Source of the DNA: Centroberyx gerrardi
Taxonomy: Eukaryota > Chordata > Actinopteri > Beryciformes > Berycidae
Direction of reading: 5' to 3'
Length of the DNA stretch: 64,000 bases
NCBI RefSeq assembly: GCF_048128805.1
Contig: NC_136004.1
Location: 19,247,049-19,311,048 of the forward strand
In this document: positions 1-11,679 of the stretch, piece by piece
Layout: each line of letters opens with the position of its first letter
How positions within the stretch are numbered: the stretch's first letter is position 1
Made by a program: the position numbers and the translations under genes
The notes under the pieces: generated by a model
Seen by the model: only the letters and a program-made list of their open reading frames with translations
What the model was told of the DNA's origin: nothing
The model's database searches: none

Positions 1-3000
1 GGAGTTGGAGCCCAGGGGACTGAGGGGGTTGTGGTTGGAGCAGCAGGGGCGGCCCTCCAGGGACGAGGGGGTGAGAGCGCCCGCCTCGTGATCCCGGCAG
101 AAGGAGCGAGGGCAGAACTCGCAGAGAGACGAGGCCGGGCCGCCGCACACGCTGCAGTCGTGCCACGGACACTCCCAACGACCTGCAGACACAGAGAGAG
201 GTTGTTATGGGGATACAGTGACCAGCTGTGGGTAGAGGATGTGTTACCGACTCAAAGTTTCACACAACCGAGCTCGTTTTGCCATTACCGTATGGGGGCT
301 TGGTGAGGTTGAGACACAGCAGGTGGTACGCTTTGGGACAGTCCTTCCTGTCACACATCACCAGCTCCCCTCCCTCTCCGCAGCAGAAACAGAAGTACTC
401 GTGTGTGTGTTTGCCCTCCGGCCGCAGCTTCCGCTTCTTAGGCTTCAGCTTGGCGTTCCTGGCCTTCTCCTCTTTTTCCATCACCACCGCACTCTGGAAG
501 AAACAATCAGAATACAAATTGACATGCTTACACTGACCGCTGCTACAGTCAACACCACTCTCTGACTGAAAGTAGCACTGGAATCATGATGATGAGGAGA
601 GGGAAGGTTGCCCCACCGTCGGCTGCACCCCTAGGAATCCGGAGCAGTTGTCGGCTCCGCAGTGGCAAGACGTTCTCCTGTTGCCCACACAGTGCAGGTT
701 GTAGTTGAACGTCAGCTCTGTGCCTGAAGGAAACACCAGGGACAGCATTCACATCAAAAGGACTGTCTCACTTGAGTGTGGGCGTGTGCATGTAATATAC
801 TGTATGTGTATGCGTGCGTATACGTAAGATGGAGATATAATATATGGCAGATTATACTGTATGTGTATGCTTGTGTGTGTGTTTAAACGTGAGCTCACCA
901 GCCTCAATGTCACAGAGGGTGAAGAGTCCGATGCGAACATCTCCGTTTACCGTCCATTTCTGGGTCTCACAGTTGGGGCTGCAGCTGTGGTTCATAAAGC
1001 GAGAGGAGTTTCCTTTGGGCCCGGCGTCTATCACGCGATCCTAGGAAGGAAAAGACGGACCTTTAGACAGCGGGTCTCTACAAGACGCTCGGGAGTGGTT
1101 TTCCCCCTGAACAGGTGCTTGGACGTTCACCCGTTTCAGTGGCGTTACCTTAGTGAGGGTGAGCATGTAGAAGTTGGTCACGTGATTCTCGTGGGCGCGT
1201 TTGATCCGCTGCTGGCACTCCTCTGAGTCTATCACCTCTCCCACATACTCTGTCACAAAGTCACCCTGTAGAAAACATGACATCACATTTTAAGCGTTTT
1301 GCAGACACTCTTCAAAATCCAATCTGACTTACAATGAATGATCAGTGTCTTGCTCAAGGACACTGCAACGGGACACATGGCTGCTGCAGGGATTGAACCT
1401 GTGACCTTTTGATATGGGACAGTCTTTCTAATCACAAGGCCATCCTGATGCCACACAATTTCACCAGGCAAACAAATAGTAAATATTCTAAAGATTTTCC
1501 AGCATTTGGCCAGCAGTAATTTCACATCCTGCATACAACCACCAAGCAAAATCCATGGGGAAGAATTATGCAACTAATTTGGTCTTCCCTTAAAACTGCT
1601 AAATTATAACTGATGGCTCCGATGACCACCAGTCTCAGTGACATTCAGTCTCTTTCACACGTGCTGGAGCCCTGAAATTAACATTTCCCTGATGACACCT
1701 GGATATTTTGAATTTTCCTCTCATTTTTCTCCTCTGGGCCTCTCGTCACACCGTTGCATCTGAACTCCAGTTAGCTAAAAATTGTTTATTTTGATGCTCG
1801 ACTTAGAAAACATATGTTGTGAGTGACATGCAGATTGCCATTTGATTTGTCATTCCTGACAGTGGTCCAAAGGCCTCAAGATGTTGGTGCAATTCATTTG
1901 CATTTACTTGCATCTCGAGCCCAAACGACAAAACCTTGAAAGAAATCTTGACCACATACTGTGCAGAAAGAAGCAGCTGGTCAAAAATTGTGATGTGATG
2001 CCTTCCTCCGACTATATACACAACAGCTATATGTGAACAACAGAAACTCAACAGTTTGATATTGTTGTTAAAATCATAGACATGGACCACTCCATGTCTA
2101 AGTCCGCCACCTGCTCTACCCTGCAAGTGCTGCATGCTGATGCTGCCTCTAGCACACTCAGATCAAATATGTGATGCGTAGAAAAAGAACCCCAACAAGC
2201 CCAATAAATTGTATATTACAGGACGGTGCTTGCGCAGTACGGCAAATGGTGGGCTTGAATGTAATGGTCTGTTTCTGAGACATTCTAAAGTTGATTTTGA
2301 CATTGAAATTGAACTTTTGAATATCTAGTTTTCACATATAGATCTGTTTTGTAGATACTCAAGGGGGAAGAACCGGCTTCTGACCAGCCGCTCGAATTAC
2401 AGTCAAGATGTTCCGATTCACGATGCAACTAAATACAAATGAACGACATTTTGAGGCGGTTCGGGCGACACTGAGAAGTGATGCATTAGACGTGGGAATT
2501 CCTGCTGAGCCCGACGCTCACCTTCCTTAGAGCCTGGTTGGTCCTGAGGCCCCAGCCACGGCCGTCCGTCTTTATCACCTCTGTCTCTGCATAGAGCCGC
2601 TTGGAGAAACACTGGTTCTCACAGCTGTCTCCTGCAGGACACACCTGCCAACGACAACATGAAGGTAAGCAGTTAAAACCCTTTCACTGCTTTTATTATT
2701 TAATAAATTGTTTTCACATGCAATGAGGAACATGTATGCGGACCTGTGGATGACACTCGTACTGCAGCATGCGGTTGAGACACTGGGAGTCGAGGTTGCA
2801 AGGATGCTCATCAGTTGGTTTGCAGTTGCATCGTGGGATTTCTGACAGGTCAGCGACATGCACCTGCACTTTCCCCACTGGCTTGTTGGACTGGCAAGGA
2901 ATCACAACACCCACACAAGTAAAAACACTGGAGACTTTGCACTATAACATCTTACTGAATACAACTATGAGGTATACAAATATAATACATTTGTTGTGTG

Positions 3001-6000
3001 GTTTGTTATTGAGTGTGACATTGAATTCAATTACCTTGATGAATTTATAAGGTGGAGGTTTGCGTGAGTTGCGTTCCTGCTCTAGAGCCTCCCTGCTCTC
3101 CCTCTGAGCCTTGAGCTCCTGGAACCTCCGGGCTGCTTCCTCCAAAGCTGAAACACATAAACAGTCTCTTACAAATTCATGGGCCCAACTGTTTTCTAGG
3201 CATAAATCATAATAGATTAGTCCTGAAATATGAGGGAACTTTGTATACTCATTTATCTGTCACATATGGAACTCTGGTTCCATATGTGACAACTACCTTT
3301 CTTGAAGGTTTTGTTGATGTTGATCTGACCCGTCACAAAGTTCTTGTCGTTCTCCACGTAGGGGAACACGCGGCCCTGGTTGATCCAGTAGTAGTCATGG
3401 GAACCAAAGAAGAAGACAGGGAAGTCACCAATATCGTGGCGAAGGCTCTGGATGTTTGATGGCACCAAGCGAGGGTTGCAGATCTCCGCTGGCCACCACC
3501 TGCAGGATAACAGGACAGGGACATTGTTGAAAGAGAAGAGGGAGAAGAGCAGAGCCTGCTCTCCTCCCTCAGCCTGGAGGCTGTTTGTCTTGCTGCTTGT
3601 CTTGTGCTTTTCGCTATGTTTGTCCTATATCATTTTGTTGATATAGGATCAACTGATTGTTGATCAGTTAGATCTAGTTAGGCTCATTCTCTGTACAGTC
3701 CTCTGGGACATGCTTGTGATAAAGGGCTATGCAAATAAACAAACTTGAGCAGAGAGAGGACAGTGGGGATAGAGGAAGAGTGTGGGAAGGACAAAGCACA
3801 AGACATGCAATCCAAACTGATTATAGCCTAAGGCAACAGTTGCACAGCTATGAGCAGTGGTCTCTGCTTTCCTGCTTACCTGTAGTTGCCCAGTTTGACC
3901 CAGACAATTTGTTTGTAGTGAGGTTTCTTCCCGGCCCTGCAATCACTACAGGACCACGCCCCCTCCGGCATCTCCATCTCCAGACACTCCGGGTGGAATG
4001 AAGCTGGGCATGAGTCGCAGCACAGCAACTTGCCTCCTACAAGTGTATGGATGTATGCAAGTGTATGTGTGTGTATTGTGGGAAATGGGTATGCAAAGAG
4101 AGGAGCAATATATGATTAGACGATGCACCTTAAAACCTGGCCATACTCTGAATCTCATTTGCAGACAAGCCTGAGAAATATGTCTAAATACAATGTTGGA
4201 GCTGCAAAGCAAAATGTATAGACAACAATCGAAGCATCAAGTCAGAAAAAATCTTGATCTACAGTAATATTACTGCAATAACAGCTTATCATTATTCTTT
4301 TGGCTTGCAGAGAGGCTCCTGTGACCGCCATGCAGCATGACCAGGCCTGAAAATGGTTGGAAACCGCTGCATGGGGTTGTCAGGTCAGTTCTAACATCTA
4401 CTGTTATGGTGTGTCTGACAATCAGATTCAGAGTACTGTACCAAGACCTGTCTACAGTCAATACATGCAGTAGCGCAGGAATGAACCAGCCAGCAAGTTA
4501 ACCATGAATCACCGGGTTAAATTCAAAATAACAACATATTAGCAAAAAGCTGGCATGCAGTCCTGCCAGTAAAGCACATTTTTCCCATCACACATACCGC
4601 ATCCTGCACAGACCAGCTTGCATGGAATCTTTTTTTTTTTTTTTTTTTTAATATCGCAATTTGCCAAACATCAAACAGTTTAATTTCACAATCCTAGGAT
4701 TTGGGGACTCCATCTCTGAAGTCTGAAATTCTTTGCCGTTTACTAGTGTCAAGTCCTGATTGAGAGAATATTCCATCCAAGGCAGGTCACAGCTCAAGAA
4801 ATGGAGATGAGCCAAAAAAATTCATCTGATAATTTCAGTCAAAAATAAAACTTAGTTGCAGTCAGCATAGAAGAGGTGAGGTTGGACAAGGCTTTCAAAT
4901 CAAAACAAGCCCAGAGTGCTGAAGCAGAGAAGCAGTGTGCCTCCAGCAGCAATAAGCCCCATATATCACAGACAGAACCTAAACTAACCCAGGGAATCCA
5001 CTTTCAATAAATACACAATCATATAACTATTACAGCCTACATCGCCAATTAAATTTTCCCAACAGAGAAAACAACAGATTTAGTCACTTTAGCCAAAATA
5101 ACTTTTGATTTATCTGGTATTATCAGATAAATCAAAAGTTTAAGGACTGATAAAGGAGTGATAAAGTATTAACAGATATTCACCCAGGTTGATTGATTCA
5201 CAACCATGTAGGAGCAGTTTAATCTCAGTATATTATCTGCAGAAGTTAGGTGTTAGGGAACTTGGCTGAGGTTATTTTGTGCCACTCTGCATTAAAATTA
5301 ACTGCAGTTAATTAACTTAGCATCTCAAGGCTTTGAAATGAAAGATGCATAAAAAAAAAAAGGAAATTAAATAAGAATGGGAGCAGGCACAAACACAAAC
5401 ACATACCAGTGGGATAAGGGAGAAAGAGAAAAACTGTTCAGTTACCTTTCCCAACATTCTTTTTGGTAGCTGACGAAGGAGAGGGAATCATAGGTAATTT
5501 CAACTCAGCACGATTTGACTCAGTCAGAAGGTAGTGGGACTTATAGGCATATGAACTTAATATGGTGTCAGTAAGGTCCTGCACTAACAGCCCTACACAA
5601 GACACACAGGAAGAGACGGGAGTGAGCCGCAATCAAACTAGAGTATCCAAATTCCACAAAAGAGAGAGCACACATACACACACACACACACACATATTGT
5701 TAGAGCACGAGAGAAACACAAGTAAAACAAAAAAAGCTTGTCCCAACACACATAGTGGCCTATACAATGCACTTGACTTACTGTTATAAAAAAAAAAGGC
5801 AAAGGTCCAAAATCAATTGTTTTTCGTGACTTGGATCCTGTTCAGGATAACTTGAAACAGAGTAAATCCTGTGTGTATTCTCACAAGTCGTCATCCAGAC
5901 AGATGGGATCTTTTGTAAGTGGAGTGCAGTGTAACAGCCCAGATCATTCATAATATTAGTATTATGATGGAAAACAAACATTACATTTCACAGCACTGCT

Positions 6001-9000
6001 ATTCATGAACAAAAATGCCCAACATGAAACATGTAACACTATAGATAAAATATCTATACGAAAGTACATGATGTTTCAATTTTCACGTATGTAATGTTAC
6101 TGCAGCTGTGATTGTATTAACAAATTCTATGAAGGTCTTTTCAAGAAGCAAAATGTTACAGAGCTCAAGAAAAAACACTGATGGAGGGCGACCAGGTCCT
6201 GTTGAAGCTCCAGTGTGGATTGCAAGTAAGAAGAACTGATTGAGGAGTTAAGTCACAAGTCTGAAATCAGTCAGAAACCAGTGGAGGCAACATCACAAAG
6301 TCTGGTGAAATCGGAAAACGCTTGTTCAGGGTCATACACACTGCTGAATCACCCCTGTGGGAGAGCAACGGCGTTAGTGCGCGACTCCTCGGGGAAGCCG
6401 GCGAACGGTGCGAGCGCTTACCTCTGGCACAGAGGAAGCACCATCCCACGTTGATGGGGGAGGAGAGGAGGCCGTTCCTCTTGGCGCTGCCATGGCTGCT
6501 GCAGATCATGATGTGATGGGTGAGGACCACGCTGCCCGCCGCCACGCAGCTGTCTCCTGTGTGGTAGGCCACCGGACAGCGGATACAGCGCATCAAACGC
6601 CCTGAGGAGGAAGGGAGGGAGATGGAGAAAAGGGACGGTGATGAGCTAACATTTGATGACAGTTTAATCAAACTTACAGCTCCTATCTCGCTACACTCAG
6701 TGGCCACTTTATAAAAAAGGTACACCTCCCAGATGACACAAAACAGCTCGCTCCTTCAGACGGTGAGTCACGTGGCTCAGTACAATAAAGCATGCAGACA
6801 GGGTTGACGGGTTCAGTTACTGTTCAATTACACATTAGAATGGGAAAGACGCATGATCAAAGTGGCTTTGAATGTGGTATGATCGCTGGTGCCGCACACG
6901 CCGTTTCCACCATTTCAGAAGTTTTCACGCACTACAGTGTGTTGAGTTTACAGAGAATGGTGCGAAAAAACAAAAAGCAGTCCTGTGGGTGAAAACACCT
7001 TGTTGAGGGATGAGGTCAGAGGAGAATGGTAACACTTGCTCAAATTAACAAGCAGGCCAGCAGTATGCAAATACTGTAACAGCTCAGTACAACAGTGATG
7101 TGCAGAAAGGCATCTCACAACATGATGAAGCTACAGCTAAACTAGACGACTGAAGAGTGGAAAAGCACCGGTCTCACAAATTCAGGTTCCTGCTGCAACA
7201 TGCTTATGGCAGGGTCAGAATTCGGTGTTAACAGCGTGAATCCATGGATCCATCCTGCCTGTTGTCAGCGGCACAGGCTGCTGCTGCTGCTGGTGTTGCG
7301 GTGTGAGGAATGTTTTCTAGGTGCAAATTAGGCCCCTTAGCAATAATTGAGCACTGTTTGAATGCCACAGCATACCTCACTATTGTTGCTGACCAGGTGC
7401 ATCTCTTCATGGCCACAGCCTCCCCTTTTTCAAATGGATACTTCCAGCAGGATAATGCTCCATCATCTCAAGATGGTCCCAGGAACATGACAATTACTTT
7501 AGTTTACTCCAGTGGCCTGCGCAGTCTGCGGCTCTCTCCCCAATAGAGATGAGGTGGAACAGGATGTTCACAGCATGACTGCGCCGCAGAAAAATCTGCC
7601 GAAAATGCCTGCCGCTATCAAGTCAGCACAGACCAAGATCCCTGTCGAGGTGCACCTGATGAAGTAGCCACTGAGTGTGTATCCTCACTCTCCTTCCCAA
7701 TCTAATTGCTCTCAAACAAGCTGTTATATCTGTGTTCTTAGCTCTTATTTTATTTTATTTATTTTCCTTGCACTTCTCTCATACATTCAGGAAGTATGGC
7801 CTTGATCCTTGCACTCCTTAGTATTGCCTGTAATTATATTGATCTCGGAATTTGACCTTATTCTACTGTTGCACTTATTCTGGTTAAGAGCCTCAGCTAG
7901 AAGCCTAAAATGTAATGGAAAATGCAACTATGAACAAATATGTTTTTCTTTCCCACCATGCTGATGTAGCATCTTCTCATTACAAATTCAAAGAGGAAAA
8001 TGAGAGAGATTTAAAAAGGCAGAGTGGGACCTGCCTACCTTTACTGGCGCGCTGCAGGTCTCTCTCCAGGCAGCAGGTAGAGCAGCTGTGCTGCGGGCAG
8101 CAGAAGCCTCCACCCGGACTGCTGCTGGTGCCTGGGAGTTTACGGACACACTCCTCATGGTAGTAACAGCCACATCCAACCACAGAGCAGCGCGTCACCT
8201 CGCGCCCCACTGTTTTACAGCTAAAACAAGAATGATTGCCTGGGAAGAGAAAGAAAGTGAGAGAGTGTGAAAATAAAGAGCGAAACTCAAGGCAGATGAG
8301 GGACAGAGTTGAATTGTGAACCGTACGATGTTGTACTCAGGCGGCCTCACCGTTTCTACATTCCAGGCAGGTGAACTTGCCATCAGGTAGGGATGACAGA
8401 CCTAGACACTCCAAGTGAAACTGTCTGTTGCAGTCTCCTTCACACACCACCAAACCCTCTCCGTACACTTCACAGATCTACACACACACGCACACACACA
8501 CACACACACAGTTAAAACATAATATGACACAATACCTGTAAGCCTTTAGAGAAAGAGAGTATAACAAAGATGAATGATGTGGTGCCGACCTGGCATACAG
8601 TGTCTCTCTTGGCAGTGTTGCTGCCCTGCCGGGAGAGACTGGAGTCCACAGACTGAGTGTCTGATGCGTCTGCATCTGCTGCTGCCGGGCTATCGAGACT
8701 CTTCCCAAACAAACCCTGTCAGAAAGAGAGAGACATGGCGTGTTGGTGTGTTTTGGTGTGTGTGAGTGCATGAGAATGTGATGACTTAAGTTTATTGAGA
8801 GGATAAACCCCTCGAGATGTATCATCTCGTTTTCGAGGGGGTCCTACAGCAAAACACAGAATACCAAACAGTGACCACAACAAAGACTAACACATAACAT
8901 TATTTCATTCTATCTGCATATACACAAATAAGTAGTCCAACCAAGTAAATCGTTACATAATTCCTCTGTGTATGCGTATCATTAAGTAATACAAATATCA

Positions 9001-11638
9001 GACAACACAATAAAAAAAGAAAAAAAAAGAAAAAAGAAATGGGAATTAGTCATAAATCAAGTGAGGATCATGAAAAGCGTATACAGTCAGTTTTAAGATA
9101 AGAAAATATTATATTCTTAAACAAGCTCAATATTGTTATTGATCGTAAAGAGTCTGGTGACTTATTCCAATCAGAAGCAGCCTTAAAAACAAATGCTCTT
9201 GCTGTGTGTGTGTGTGTGCGTGTTTTCCAAGCCAACCTGGGGGTCGTTGAGGCCTCTCGAGTCAGAATCGGACGTGTCTCTATACTGAGATGAAGCCATC
9301 TCCACGTCTGTAGAAGCCCGGCTTCGCTTCTTCAGGGGCTTGCAGGCGTCTGAGATCTCACTGGCTCCTGAGGATCACACAAAAGGATGATAAAAGAATA
9401 AATTATTCACCTTTTAGAAATATGAGGTGACACCTAAGTTTACAGTAGTCGTGAAAGAATAACCGTCTACCTTTCTGTGAGCCCGTCCTCAATGTGGTCT
9501 CAGGAGCCATCTCAGCCTGAGATAAGGTGAAACATAGAGGTTTGGTTTTAGTAGTAGTAGTAATTTTGATTCAGGTGGTAGCAGGTTAGTTTGAGGACAT
9601 TTAGGACTTAAAAGGTGGAGGATTGGTACCTGTTCCTTTTTGGTTTTCTTCTTCGGGACGGGATCATTGCCTCTCTCAGACTCAGACCTGCTCCTGACTG
9701 ACCGCCGCTGCTGCTTCCTCTCCTGAGAACCTGAAACACATGTGAGACACACATGAAACGTGTGACTACGTAACATCACTCTACTCATCAAACATTCAGC
9801 AAGAAAACGTGCAGCATGTCTGTGTGTTCCCATACCTTGTGGACTACTGTGGGGGGAGCCAGGAGAGGAGGCCTGCTGCGTTCCTCCCTCCTCGCTCCTG
9901 CGACTGGCGGGGGAACCTCTCCTCTCCTCCCCGTCTTCCTCCGCCTCATCCCCGTCTTCCTCCTCCTCTGGACTGGGTTCAGGTTTAGCTCCACAGTCCT
10001 GCTAAAAACATCAACAATTGAGTATCAGCTTAAAAAATGATGACACTGCGACGTCTGACAAGTTGCTGTCTGCCTGGCTTATACCAACCTCTGGTGAACA
10101 GTATCCCAGGTCGGGCTGCCTGACCTCTCCCTCCACTCTCTCCTCCCTTTCTTCCTCTTTTTCTTTCTTGGGAGAGGCAGCTGCTTTCTTCTGCAGGAGC
10201 GGCCAGTCGCACTTGGTGATCTCCACATTCAGCTTCTTCATGGTGATGGAGAGAGGCAGCAGCTTCCGCGCCGCTGCCGTTTTCCAGGCCCTCATCGGTG
10301 GCGGGGATTCCTGCCGTGCCCCTGCCTCGGAATCGGCATTCTGGGTAGGGGAGCCGGTCTGACTGGGGTTCCCCCTCTGGGTCTTCTCTCCATTTGAACC
10401 CTGGGAGTTGGCGGAGTCGTTTGCATTTGAGACGCTGCACTGCCTGCGAGGCAGCTGTCTGCGTGGCTGCTGCTCTCTCTCTGGTGACGTAACTCCTCCG
10501 TCTTCCTTCTTGCTGGTTGAGCTGCTGGAGCGCTGGCTACGTTTTTCGGCTCTGGGCGCGCCGGCGGCCTTCTTGGTGGGTGGGGGCTCGTTAGGGTCCG
10601 GGTCGACGTAGATGAAGGTGTAGTTGTCGATGCGTTCCTGCCGCGTCATCACAAAGGCGTCCTCGGCGTGGCCCACACCCACCTCCCACTGAGTACGCTC
10701 CCTCTGGGGGATGGGCTTCATAAGCTGGGGGAGAAAGTGCCAAACATACACATGACTCAGGTGACAAACTTTACTTCTAGTCATAATCTAAACAGATTCT
10801 ACAAATATGTCATTCCTCCACCTGTTATACATGTGTTACTTCAAAATTAAACTTTTTCTCAGCATTTGAAAAAAATGATTGGGGATGAATGAATGATGAG
10901 TCTGAGTTAATGATTTCCCCCCAAAATGAAGCATTCAGAATAAAACTCAGCATATGAGTTTACATACTAATCTACCAGATTTTGCAAGCCCGATCTGGCC
11001 TTGTACATACTTTGTGTCTTTCTGCAGGGTTTGTGGTCTTGCGCAGCGTCTCGGCCTGCAGCTCCTCAAACTGGTGCTCCCCTTGGTAGAGGACTATCCT
11101 CTTCTCATGGATCCATGCTCGCTCAGCCACACTGCCAAAGAACTGGACATGATACTCCCTGTGACCTGCATGGCAGAAGAGAGAGTCAGGCAAACAAGCT
11201 GTACATACATGGTGTTTAGGTAACATTTTATTTGGATGCTCAGTGTTGGTACTATCAGGTGAAAAAAAGTAGATGTTCAATAAAGTGTAACTTGCCTATT
11301 TGCTACATCTCTAGACTATGTAACTCTAACCCTGAATTTAGCCTAACCCCAACCTTAAGATTAACCCTAACCCAGACACTGAATATCTATAGTCTACTTT
11401 TCACACTATTGTATCACCTGAAACTCATTAGACACATCATAGTCACATGATAGGAAGTTGAATGTCTGCATTGGACTATAAATAAAGTGTGACCGGTGTT
11501 TATGTCCTAGCCGTTATACAAAGGAAGGAAATATGCAGTTTCAAGGCGAGTGTGTTAGTTGTGATTTTGTGTCATTTTTATCAACTTCTGAAATACAGCT
11601 GCATGTCCATATATACAAGGTGATAGGTGTTTTGTGAT

Positions 11639-11679
<41 letters not shown>

